A stretch of 16,374 bases of DNA from an uncultured Clostridium sp. (GTDB taxonomy: Bacteria; Bacillota; Clostridia; Lachnospirales; Lachnospiraceae): assembly GCA_900543885.1 (NCBI GenBank), contig UQTA01000073.1, positions 1 to 16,374 on the forward strand, in the 5' to 3' direction. Below, in pieces: positions 7,591 to 15,027 of the stretch. Both the position numbers and the translations under genes were made by a program. Position 1 is the first letter of the stretch. Each line of letters starts with the position of its first letter. The notes under the pieces are model-generated. The model had not been told where the DNA came from. It made no database searches and worked only from the letters and a program-made list of their open reading frames with translations.

Positions 7591-8398
7591 GATAAAGTGT
7601 GAGGGAAACGCTTTTACAGGTACAGAAAGCACTTTTGGTTTAAGCGGTGCAGCACTTAAATGGATCGCTATGATTACCATGCTGATCGATCACATAGGAG
7701 CAGTTGTGATGGAATATGGTCTGTATTATCAGGGTGGTGCAGAAGCTTTTCACAGGATCCTGGAAAATGGCAATGGTCAGTGGCTGTATAGGCTTCAGCG
7801 TCTGATGCGTATGCTGGGACGGCCTTCTTTTTTGCTGTACAGTTTTCTTCTGGTAGAAGGATTTTTGCATACCAGGAGCAGAAAACGCTATGGGCTTCAA
7901 ATGTTATTGTTTGCCCTGATATCGGAGATCCCTTTTGATATGGCGGCATGCAACCGGATCTTTTATCTGGAGTACCAGAATGTATTTTTTGAATTTCTCA
8001 TTGGTCTGTCCGTACTGTGGGGAATGGAACAGGCTAAAATAAAAGGAAAAACACCGTTGGCAGTGGAGGCAGGAAAAATATTTTCCATAGCCTTAGGGTG
8101 CATGGCGGCACTGCTTATACAGTCAGATTATGATTATATTGGGATCATCATTATTGCGGCTTTTTACGAATTTCACGAAAGCAGATCCGGACGAAGTCTT
8201 GCGGCAGCCCTTCTTGGCGGTCTGGAGACACTGGATTTAAATTATGGTGCAGGAGCGCTGGCAGCAATACCGATCTGGTTCTATAACGGAAAAAGAGGCA
8301 GGCAGCGGTTTAAATATCTGTTTTACTGGTTTTATCCTGTACATCTGGTGGTGCTTGTGTTGGTCAGAGGGTATTTTCTGGGAATTTTTCCTCAGTGA
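7580..8398 (+). CDS. TraX family membrane protein
   Basis: This 272-residue multi-pass membrane protein resembles the TraX family, named for the F-plasmid pilin acetylase but widespread on Firmicute chromosomes, where its substrate is unknown. The N-terminal hallmark is ALKWIAMITMLIDHIG with D37-H38, followed by several hydrophobic segments, for example around FLLYSFLLVEGFL and near the C-terminus (FYWFYPVHLVVLVLVRGYFL). Members are thought to act as integral-membrane acyltransferases. I place the start at ATG 7580, nine bases after GAGGA at 7566-7570, rather than the preceding TTG at 7577. It overlaps the HAD gene by 11 bp, so the two are probably made together. No conjugation genes are nearby, which argues against a pilin role. 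Confidence 0.85.
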   Translation: MKNKIKCEGNAFTGTESTFGLSGAALKWIAMITMLIDHIGAVVMEYGLYYQGGAEAFHRILENGNGQWLYRLQRLMRMLGRPSFLLYSFLLVEGFLHTRSRKRYGLQMLLFALISEIPFDMAACNRIFYLEYQNVFFEFLIGLSVLWGMEQAKIKGKTPLAVEAGKIFSIALGCMAALLIQSDYDYIGIIIIAAFYEFHESRSGRSLAAALLGGLETLDLNYGAGALAAIPIWFYNGKRGRQRFKYLFYWFYPVHLVVLVLVRGYFLGIFPQ

Positions 8399-8433
8399 CT
8401 GTAACAGAAATATTACATTAAGCAAGAAAACTC

Positions 8434-8573
8434 GTTGTTACTGTTCATGCGTTGCATGACCAGCAACGGAATTTGCCGTGGCTTCGCATTTAAATACGGC
8501 AAATTCCCGCTGCCACCACGTTATCGTACGGCACTTTCGGTTCCAAAAGTGCCTACCCGTGTACAGTAACAAC
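8434..8573 (+). repeat. Dispersed three-hairpin repeat, copy B
   Basis: This is the inverted counterpart of 3865-3981. The hairpins are 8437-8450 with 8454-8467, 8468-8479 with 8496-8507 (perfect 12 bp, 16-nt loop) and 8530-8537 with 8546-8553 (perfect 8 bp). This copy also has an 11-bp inverted repeat at its outer ends, GTTGTTACTGT (8434-8444) and ACAGTAACAAC (8563-8573), giving a 140-bp unit that resembles a mobile palindromic element. An open reading frame runs through it into glf, but that extension is repeat-derived. Confidence 0.88.
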
Positions 8574-8599
8574 TCGTTACAGTTCAGCCTTGCATCTTC

Positions 8600-8628
8600 T
8601 TGCCTGATAAAGGCAGATGCGATATACT
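8600..8628 (+). promoter_or_regulatory. Candidate glf promoter with internal dyad
   Basis: TTGCCT at 8600-8605 and TATACT at 8623-8628 have a 17-bp spacer. A dyad overlaps them: GCATCT (8592-8597) and GCCT pair with AGGC and AGATGC (8611-8620), lying over the -35 and spacer. This could be an operator or a hairpin belonging to the adjacent repeat. Predicted start is near 8635, about 55 nt before glf. Confidence 0.55.
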
Positions 8629-8690
8629 CAGGTTTAGGGTCAAAAGGTCAAAAATCCATATCAATCAATACATATAAAAAGGAGCATGAC

Positions 8691-9794
8691 ATGAAAAAAT
8701 ACGATTACATATTAGTTGGAAGCGGTTTGTATTCCGGTGTTTTTGCCTGGTATGCAAAGCAGAATGGCAAGAAGTGCCTGGTAGTGGAGAAGAGAGACCA
8801 CATTGGCGGAAATGTGTACTGTGAGGAGACAGAAGGCATCCATGTGCATAAATATGGCGCCCATATTTTCCACACAAGCAACAAAGAAGTGTGGAAGTTT
8901 GTTAATTCCCTGGCAGAGTTCAACCGCTATACCAACAGCCCGGTTGCTAATTATAAGGGTGAAATGTACAACATGCCTTTTAACATGAATACATTCAGCA
9001 AGATGTGGAATATTTCCACACCGGATCAGGCGAAGAAGATCATTGAAGAGCAGAAAAAGGAGATCACCGGTGAGCCGAAAAACCTGGAAGAGCAGGCTAT
9101 CAGCCTGGTAGGCCGTGAAATTTATGAAAAACTGGTAAAGGGCTATACAGAGAAGCAGTGGGGAAGAGACTGTACAGAGCTTCCGGCCTTTATTATTAAG
9201 AGACTGCCGGTGCGCTATACCTACGACAACAACTATTTCAATGACTTATACCAGGGAATCCCGATCGGCGGTTATAATGTGATCATTGACCGTCTTTTTG
9301 AAGGCTGTGATATTGAAACAGGTGTGGATTATCTGGAAAAGAAGGATTATTATGACAGTTTAGGCGAAAAAGTTGTGTATACAGGAACCATTGATGCTTA
9401 TTACAAGTATCAGTTTGGCAAGCTGGAATACCGCAGTCTGCGTTTTGAATCTGAGATTCTGGATGAAGAAAATCATCAGGGTGTGGCAGTTGTTAACTAT
9501 ACAGACCGCCAGACTCCATACACCCGTATTATCGAACATAAGCACTTTGAGTTTGGCACCCAGCCTAAGACAGTGATTACCAGAGAGTATCCGGTAACCT
9601 GGGAGGAAGGCATGGAACCATATTATCCGGTCAATGATGAAAAGAATCAGGAACTGTACCAGAAATACGCAAAACTGGCTGAAAAAGAAGAAAATGTTAT
9701 TTTCGGCGGCCGTTTAGGTGAGTATAAATACTATGATATGGACAAAGTGATCGCTTCTGCCATGGAACGGGCAAAAGAAATCTTTGGGGAATAA
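8691..9794 (+). CDS. glf: UDP-galactopyranose mutase
   Basis: This flavoenzyme converts UDP-galactopyranose to UDP-galactofuranose, the donor for galactofuranose in surface glycans. The 367-residue length equals the E. coli enzyme. The N-terminal FAD-binding motif is ILVGSGLYSGVFA followed by VVEKRDHIGGN, and HKYGAHIFHT is a family hallmark. GYTEKQWG and the RLPVR segment (R171, R175) lie in the substrate region, and the C-terminal GGRLGEYKYYDMD contains R341, matching the conserved substrate-phosphate arginine. An upstream extension to 8478 would encode repeat-derived sequence; I start at ATG 8691, six bases after AAAAAGGAG. It shares a surface-sugar role with rfbB/rfbD but is separated from them by the leuA-TraX block. 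Confidence 0.95.
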   Translation: MKKYDYILVGSGLYSGVFAWYAKQNGKKCLVVEKRDHIGGNVYCEETEGIHVHKYGAHIFHTSNKEVWKFVNSLAEFNRYTNSPVANYKGEMYNMPFNMNTFSKMWNISTPDQAKKIIEEQKKEITGEPKNLEEQAISLVGREIYEKLVKGYTEKQWGRDCTELPAFIIKRLPVRYTYDNNYFNDLYQGIPIGGYNVIIDRLFEGCDIETGVDYLEKKDYYDSLGEKVVYTGTIDAYYKYQFGKLEYRSLRFESEILDEENHQGVAVVNYTDRQTPYTRIIEHKHFEFGTQPKTVITREYPVTWEEGMEPYYPVNDEKNQELYQKYAKLAEKEENVIFGGRLGEYKYYDMDKVIASAMERAKEIFGE

Positions 9795-9831
9795 AACGGT
9801 AAAAATATAGTAAATAAATATAAGATTGAGG

Positions 9832-9874
9832 GCTGCGGCAGCATGAAAAATTGATCATGCTGCCGCAGCTTTTT
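9832..9874 (+). terminator. glf intrinsic terminator
   Basis: A perfect 14-bp stem, GCTGCGGCAGCATG (9832-9845) with CATGCTGCCGCAGC (9856-9869), has a 10-nt loop and is followed by TTTTT at 9870-9874. It is the strongest terminator in the window and isolates glf from the importer operon. Confidence 0.95.
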
Positions 9875-10040
9875 AGCAAATTTATAAATCAATATAATTT
9901 CCATAAATTTACAAATTAAATTTTTTTGGTGTCTATTTTACCACAAAAATAATATAAAATGACGAATAAATAAGCAATAAATCGAAAATATCTTGTATAA
10001 TTTTAAACTTTAAAGCATAAAATTAAAAGTAACAACAGAG

Positions 10041-10078
10041 AAAAAATTGTAAAAAATCACAAATTAACAATAAAAAAA
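10041..10078 (+). promoter_or_regulatory. Helically phased A-tracts upstream of the -35
   Basis: A-tracts start at 10041, 10051, 10061 and 10072, close to one helical turn apart, and end just before the -35 at 10080. Such phasing is expected to bend DNA and can act as an UP-like element for RNA polymerase; the effect here is inferred. Confidence 0.6.
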
Positions 10079-10079
10079 C

Positions 10080-10108
10080 TTGCGTTTTTAACAGGGGTGT
10101 GTTACACT
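10080..10108 (+). promoter_or_regulatory. Promoter of the importer operon
   Basis: TTGCGT (10080-10085) and TACACT (10103-10108) are separated by 17 bp, with TGT before the -10 forming an extended -10. Predicted start is near 10115. Phased A-tracts lie directly upstream and a palindrome covers the -10, which points to a strong but regulated promoter. Confidence 0.72.
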
Positions 10109-10115
10109 AACACAC
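10097..10115. promoter_or_regulatory. Palindromic operator candidate over the -10
   Basis: GTGTGTTA-CAC-TAACACAC is a perfect 8-bp inverted repeat with a 3-bp centre. It covers the -10 and the likely start site, the classical position for a repressor. No regulator gene is in the window, so the binding protein is unknown. Confidence 0.65.
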
Positions 10116-10222
10116 ACATGTAGACCGTAGACGTACAAAAACAAAGGCAAACGAAAAATTGTATATCTTCGGCCATGAGAACAGCGTAAAGTTATGTTGA
10201 AAATATGCAGGGAGGACGAATT

Positions 10223-11461
10223 ATGAAAAGCAAAAAAATGATGGCTCTTGTTACAGCAGCGGCGATGGCATTTGGTCTTTCAGGCTGTGGCGGCGGAAAT
10301 ACTGCAGCTACTACAGCAGCACCGGCCCAAAAAGCAGAAGAAACAACCACAGCAGCAGAAGCTGTTACAGAGGCAACAGAAGCTGCAAAGTCAGAAGGCA
10401 GTGATAATTGGAAAGTAGCGATTTTAACCGGTACTGTTTCACAGGGCGAAGAAGAGTTCCGTGCAGCAGAAAAAGCATTAGCTACATATGGTCCGGAACA
10501 CATTGTTACAGCAACCTATCCGGATAACTTTATGTCAGAGATGGAGACCACCGTATCCCAGATCGTATCTTTCGCATCTGACCCAGAGGTAAAAGCGATC
10601 GTTATGTGTCAGGCAGTTCCTGGTGCAAAGGCTGGTTTTGACAAGGTTCGGGAGATGGGAAGAGATGATATTCTCCTGATCGCCGGTACTCCTCAGGAAG
10701 ATCCGGCTGTTATCGCAGCAGCATCTGACCTTGTTTTATATTCAAATGAGGCAGCACAGGGCGATACCATTATGGAAAAATGTGCAGACTGGGGAATCGA
10801 TGTATTTGTACATTACTCCTTTCCACGTCATATGGCAATGGAGCTGATCGTAGCCCGTCATGAACTGCTTAAGAAGAACGCAGACGCACTTGGCATCGAA
10901 ATGGTAGATGTTACAGCTCCGGATCCAACTGCAGAAGCCGGACTTTCTGCTTCCCAGCAGTTTATCCTGGAAGATGTTCCACAGCAGTTAAAGAAATATG
11001 AAGGCAAAAAAGTTGCTTTCTTCACTACTAACTGCGGCATGCAGCCTTCCTTACAGACTGCCTGCTTAGATGAGCCGAACGCTTACTATCCACAGCCTTG
11101 CTGCCCAAGCCCATATCACGCATTCCCGGCTACTCTGGGACTGGAACTTGCAATCGGCGGTGATGATGAAGAAGCATTAAAGCAGATCGCAGCTAAATTA
11201 AAGGAACATGATGCAGTAGGACGTTACTCTACATGGGCATCTCCTGTAGCGATGACGATCATCGCAGTTGGCGTTGATTACGCAAAGGGATATATCACCG
11301 GCGAGATCACAGACCGCAATGATTCTGAGAAACTGATCGAAATGTTCAACTCCAAGGTTGACGGAGCAAAGATCGACAATTATACAAATGCAGAAGGCGA
11401 AACATTTGATAATTACTACACCATTCTGCTGGCTCCAGTTGATTTTAATGATTACTTATAA
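10223..11461 (+). CDS. DUF3798 substrate-binding lipoprotein of an ABC importer
   Basis: This is probably the extracellular ligand-binding lipoprotein of the downstream importer; the ligand is unknown. The 412-residue protein has a lipoprotein signal peptide (KSKK, hydrophobic stretch, lipobox L19-S-G-C22), a low-complexity Ala/Thr/Glu linker to about residue 65, then a globular domain starting NWKVAILTGTVSQGEEEF, which I recognise as the DUF3798 family, with a periplasmic-binding-like alternation of strands and helices. Beyond the lipid cysteine, six cysteines occur (C129, C187, C271, C281, C293, C294); the last four cluster in 24 residues. GGAGG at 10211-10215 supports ATG 10223 over the in-frame ATG at 10205. 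The gene is followed by a terminator and then the ATPase, the usual arrangement for over-producing a binding protein. Confidence 0.85.
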   Translation: MKSKKMMALVTAAAMAFGLSGCGGGNTAATTAAPAQKAEETTTAAEAVTEATEAAKSEGSDNWKVAILTGTVSQGEEEFRAAEKALATYGPEHIVTATYPDNFMSEMETTVSQIVSFASDPEVKAIVMCQAVPGAKAGFDKVREMGRDDILLIAGTPQEDPAVIAAASDLVLYSNEAAQGDTIMEKCADWGIDVFVHYSFPRHMAMELIVARHELLKKNADALGIEMVDVTAPDPTAEAGLSASQQFILEDVPQQLKKYEGKKVAFFTTNCGMQPSLQTACLDEPNAYYPQPCCPSPYHAFPATLGLELAIGGDDEEALKQIAAKLKEHDAVGRYSTWASPVAMTIIAVGVDYAKGYITGEITDRNDSEKLIEMFNSKVDGAKIDNYTNAEGETFDNYYTILLAPVDFNDYL

Positions 11462-11480
11462 GAAACTTGAAATCTGAGAA

Positions 11481-11515
11481 AAGGCTCACCCTGTTGATTT
11501 CGGGTGGGCCTTTTT
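11481..11515 (+). terminator. Terminator between lipoprotein and ATPase genes
   Basis: AAGGCTCACCC (11481-11491) pairs with GGGTGGGCCTT (11502-11512) with one G-U pair, followed by a T-run at 11511-11515. No separate promoter is evident before the ATPase gene, so partial read-through probably sets a lipoprotein excess over the membrane components. Confidence 0.85.
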
Positions 11516-11548
11516 GTCAGTACACTGATAACAGAAAGGGGAGTTTCA

Positions 11549-13165
11549 ATGAACACAGAAAAAGAATATGTTCTTGAGATGAAAGACATTACCAAACATT
11601 ATGGTGAAAATACTGTATTAAATGGTGTGTCTCTTTCCGTGAAAAAAGGCGAGATCCATGCACTTCTGGGAGAAAACGGAGCTGGTAAATCCACTCTGAT
11701 GAACATTCTGTTTGGTATGCCGGTCATTCACAGTACAGGCGGATTTGAAGGAAAGGTCCTTTTAGACGGAGAAGAAACACATATCCATTCGCCTTACGAT
11801 GCCATGGAAAAAGGGATCGGTATGGTCCATCAGGAATTTATGCTTCTTCCTGGTTTCACCATTACTGAAAACATCAAATTAAACCGTGAGATCACAAATC
11901 CTAATCCGGTAAGCCGCCTTCTTGGCAAAAATCTGGAAAGCCTGGATATGAAGGCCATGGCGTTTGATGCGCGCAAAGCTTTGGATGATGTAGGAATGAA
12001 TCTTAACGAAAACACACTGGTCCATGGAATGCCGGTGGGATATATGCAGTTTATCGAGATCGCCAGAGAAATCGACAAAACAGGTGTAAAACTTCTGGTA
12101 TTTGATGAACCTACGGCTGTTTTGACGGAAAGCGAAGCGGCTCAGCTTATTTCCGTTATGAAGAAAATCTCTGAAAGCGGGATCGCCATTATTTTTATCA
12201 CCCATCGTCTGGACGAGGTAATGGCTGCTTCCAACAGTATTACGATCTTAAGAGACGGAAAGCTGGCTGCAACCAGAGAGACTGCAAAGACCAGCATCCG
12301 TGAGATCGCGGAACTGATGGTAGGCCGAAAAGGGGAAGCTATGGTAGAAGCAGCCCCAAGACCTGTACCAAGTGAAAAAGTAGCTATGGGTATCCGGGAT
12401 CTTTACGTAGATATGCCAGGTGAGCAGGTAAATGGCTTATCCGTGGATATTTACGAGGGAGAGATCTTTGGTATCGGCGGTCTGGCAGGTCAGGGAAAAC
12501 TGGGTATTCCTAATGGCATCATGGGACTTTATGATGCAGAAGGAAAAGTAGAGCTGTTTGGACAGGAATTAAACTTTAAAGATACCAAGTCTGTTTTAAG
12601 TGCAGGCGTTGCCATGGTTTCTGAAGACCGCAAAGGCGTGGGACTTTTGTTAGACCGTTCCATTGAGGATAATATTGTATTTAACGCGATGCAGATCAAA
12701 GGGGAATACTTAAAGAAATTCGGCCTCTTTACACAGATCGACAGCAGGAAAATACGTGAAACTGCCCAGGAATATATAAAGAGTCTGGATATCCGCTGCT
12801 TTGGACCGACACAGCATTCCGGCACATTGTCCGGTGGCAATCAGCAGAAGGTATGTATTGCCAAGGCATTGTGTATGTCTCCAAAATTCCTGTTTGTTTC
12901 CGAACCGACACGTGGTATTGATATCGGCGCGAAAAAGCTGGTACTGGAGACGTTAGTGCGTTTAAACAGGGAGCTGGGAATGACAGTTGTCATTGTTTCC
13001 TCGGAACTTCAGGAGCTTAAGAGTGTTTCTGACCGGATCGCCATTGTTTCTGAGGGCAAACTGGTGGATATCTTATCTCCTCAGGCGCCAGATGCAGATT
13101 ATGGTCTGGCCATGTCCGGCATCAAGCCGTCTGAACATACAGAGAAAGGGGGTACAGAAGAATGA
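11549..13165 (+). CDS. RbsA-like double ABC ATPase
   Basis: This 538-residue cytoplasmic protein carries two fused nucleotide-binding domains, like the carbohydrate (CUT2) ATPases RbsA and MglA and the related nucleoside importers. Domain 1 has Walker A GENGAGKST (G41-T49) and Walker B LLVFDEPT (D186, E187), but its signature is MPVGYMQ (161-167) in place of LSxGQQQ. Domain 2 has a degenerate Walker A GLAGQGKLG (311-319), an intact signature LSGGNQQ (427-433) and a Walker B VSEPTRG in which the usual aspartate is S451. Thus one composite ATP site looks intact and the other degraded in all three motifs. The start at ATG 11549 follows AAAGGGGAG; an upstream in-frame extension to 11504 overlaps the terminator and is rejected. 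Its stop overlaps the permease start (ATGA). Confidence 0.9.
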   Translation: MNTEKEYVLEMKDITKHYGENTVLNGVSLSVKKGEIHALLGENGAGKSTLMNILFGMPVIHSTGGFEGKVLLDGEETHIHSPYDAMEKGIGMVHQEFMLLPGFTITENIKLNREITNPNPVSRLLGKNLESLDMKAMAFDARKALDDVGMNLNENTLVHGMPVGYMQFIEIAREIDKTGVKLLVFDEPTAVLTESEAAQLISVMKKISESGIAIIFITHRLDEVMAASNSITILRDGKLAATRETAKTSIREIAELMVGRKGEAMVEAAPRPVPSEKVAMGIRDLYVDMPGEQVNGLSVDIYEGEIFGIGGLAGQGKLGIPNGIMGLYDAEGKVELFGQELNFKDTKSVLSAGVAMVSEDRKGVGLLLDRSIEDNIVFNAMQIKGEYLKKFGLFTQIDSRKIRETAQEYIKSLDIRCFGPTQHSGTLSGGNQQKVCIAKALCMSPKFLFVSEPTRGIDIGAKKLVLETLVRLNRELGMTVVIVSSELQELKSVSDRIAIVSEGKLVDILSPQAPDADYGLAMSGIKPSEHTEKGGTEE

Positions 13166-15027
13166 CGAAAAATAAGATCCAGAGACTCCTTGCCATTCTT
13201 TGCGCTGTGGCAGCAGTCTTCTGCATGGTATTGGGATTTGTGAACATGCCCAAACAAAATGGAGCTGCGGGCCAGGAAATCCTTCGCACCCTTCGTATCC
13301 AGACACTGCTTAATGCTACTGGCGACAGCGTAGTAGAAAGTTATGTGGCGATTGCAAAGCAGGAGGCGCAGGCAGCAGCCAAGGCATCCGGCGGCGGTAT
13401 GGCAGCCATTCGTGAAGCTGTAGAAAAAGCAGAAACAGAAACAAGAGAAAAATATGCCGGAGGTGCCCAGAGTGACCTTTCCGGCATTGATACAGCAGGT
13501 CTTTCGGCAGCTGTTGATGTGTATACAGAGGCTGTAAAGGCTTATGCAGAGACAGAAGCGCAGGCACGGGCTGCTTATGAAGAAGCACATTATGCAGAGG
13601 CAGAGGCGGCTTTAGAAAAGAAACATGAAGAAATGCTGGCAGCAGGAGAAGAGATTCCGGAAGATGAGGAAGTAACAGTGGATATGTCCGGTTTTGAGGC
13701 AACTCCTGAAATGCTGGAAAAACAGGAAGAAGCAAAGGCAACCTATACAAATGTAGGTGCTGAGCTGAAAAAGATCTATCCGGTCCTGACAGATGAGGCA
13801 TTGGAAACCCTGGAAGAGACTGTAGAAGGAATCCTTTACCAGTCAGGTGACAGTTTTTCCACTCAGTATGACCGTTACGTTGAACAGAGTAACATCAAGG
13901 AGACAAATGCAGGACGGATCATCCGTCACGCAGACGATCTGGTTTATTTAGGTTTTGCTCTTCTGGTGCTGACCGCTCTGTTATTGTTTAACGGCTGGCT
14001 GATCGATAAATTAGGAATCCCAAGAGTGATCATCGGTGTATTCTTCATTCTGCTGTGTTTTATGACCTTGTGGTATGATCTTTCCCTTTCCACGCTGTTA
14101 AGTAACACCATTGTGCGAATGGGTATGAATGCGATCATGGTACTGGCAATGGTTCCTGGTATCCAGTGCGGCATCAGCCTGAACCTGGGCCTTCCTATTG
14201 GTCTGGTGGCAGGTCTGATCGGTGGTCTGCTGACGATTGAACTGGGAATTCCGGGATGGGGCGGTTTCCTGTTTGCTATAGCAGCAGGTTCTGCACTGGC
14301 AGCTGTATGCGGTTATCTGTATGCATTAATGTTAAACCGCTTAAAAGGCTCTGAAATGTCCATTACTACCTATGTTGGTTTTTCCATTGTATCTTTAATG
14401 TGTATTGCGTGGCTGGTACTTCCGTTTAAGTCATTAAAGCTTCGCTGGCCATTAGGAACCGGCCTTAGAAATACCATTGGTCTGGATGGAACCAACTTCC
14501 GTCACATCTTAAATGATTTTCTGGCATTCCAGATCGGTGACTTTACCATTCCAACAGGGCTTTTGCTGTTTATGGTCCTTAGCTGTTTTGTTGTATGGCT
14601 GTTTTCACGCAGCCGTACCGGTCAGGCTATGCAGGCAGTAGGAAACAATCCGCGTTTTGCAGAGTCTGTAGGTATCAATGTTGATAAAATGCGTATTACA
14701 GGTACTGTATTTTCAACTGTACTCGGTGCAGTGGGAATCCTGGTATATTCCCAGAGCTATGGCTTTATGCAGCTGTATACAGCTCCACGTCAGATGGGCT
14801 TTATCGCGGCATCTGCGATCCTGATCGGCGGTGCTTCCACAAGCCGGTGCAAGATCAGTCACGTTCTCATCGGTACCTTCCTGTTCCAGGGCGTTTTAAC
14901 ACTGGGAATGCCGGTTGCAAACGTACTGGTTCCTGGTTCCACTATTTCCGAAACACTGCGTATCCTGATTTCCAACGGAATCATTCTGTACGCACTTACA
15001 AAGTCAGGAGGTGAGTCTCGTGCGTAG
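13162..15027 (+). CDS. ABC permease (RbsC-like) with large extracytoplasmic insert
   Basis: This is one of the two membrane-domain subunits of the importer. It has 621 residues, roughly twice a typical RbsC. Residues 7-28 form a first membrane helix. Residues 29 to about 255 are hydrophilic, rich in Ala and Glu, and look largely helical (for example EALETLEETVEGILYQ); they should lie outside the membrane. From about 259 a normal multi-span permease of the BPD_transp_2 type follows, including GISLNLGLPIGLVAGLIGG and the coupling-loop-like AVGNNPRFAESVGINVDKMR near residues 493-512. The start codon overlaps the ATPase stop as ATGA, with GGGGG upstream, so translation is coupled. It overlaps the next permease by 8 bp. 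Confidence 0.88.
   Translation: MTKNKIQRLLAILCAVAAVFCMVLGFVNMPKQNGAAGQEILRTLRIQTLLNATGDSVVESYVAIAKQEAQAAAKASGGGMAAIREAVEKAETETREKYAGGAQSDLSGIDTAGLSAAVDVYTEAVKAYAETEAQARAAYEEAHYAEAEAALEKKHEEMLAAGEEIPEDEEVTVDMSGFEATPEMLEKQEEAKATYTNVGAELKKIYPVLTDEALETLEETVEGILYQSGDSFSTQYDRYVEQSNIKETNAGRIIRHADDLVYLGFALLVLTALLLFNGWLIDKLGIPRVIIGVFFILLCFMTLWYDLSLSTLLSNTIVRMGMNAIMVLAMVPGIQCGISLNLGLPIGLVAGLIGGLLTIELGIPGWGGFLFAIAAGSALAAVCGYLYALMLNRLKGSEMSITTYVGFSIVSLMCIAWLVLPFKSLKLRWPLGTGLRNTIGLDGTNFRHILNDFLAFQIGDFTIPTGLLLFMVLSCFVVWLFSRSRTGQAMQAVGNNPRFAESVGINVDKMRITGTVFSTVLGAVGILVYSQSYGFMQLYTAPRQMGFIAASAILIGGASTSRCKISHVLIGTFLFQGVLTLGMPVANVLVPGSTISETLRILISNGIILYALTKSGGESRA

Larger units (their letters stand above)
9875..10222 (+). 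other. AT-rich control region of the importer operon
   Basis: This 348-bp gap has no credible gene. The first 165 bp are very AT-rich without a clear element. Then come phased A-tracts (10041-10078), a promoter (10080-10108) with an overlapping palindrome (10097-10115), and a 5' leader of about 108 nt with no structure I recognise. Confidence 0.7.

Noticed and set aside
7580..8398. Evidence for an integrated conjugative element from the TraX-like gene
   Set aside because: No relaxase, coupling protein, integrase or attachment repeats occur nearby, and TraX-family genes are common on Firmicute chromosomes.
8478..8690. N-terminal extension of the glf reading frame
   Set aside because: The extra residues are translated repeat and promoter sequence. 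A good ribosome binding site and the FAD motif place the start at 8691.
13099..13801. Long minus-strand open frames (161-163 codons) opposite the first permease
   Set aside because: They are antisense shadows of an Ala/Glu-rich coding region, with no ribosome binding sites and biased low-complexity products.
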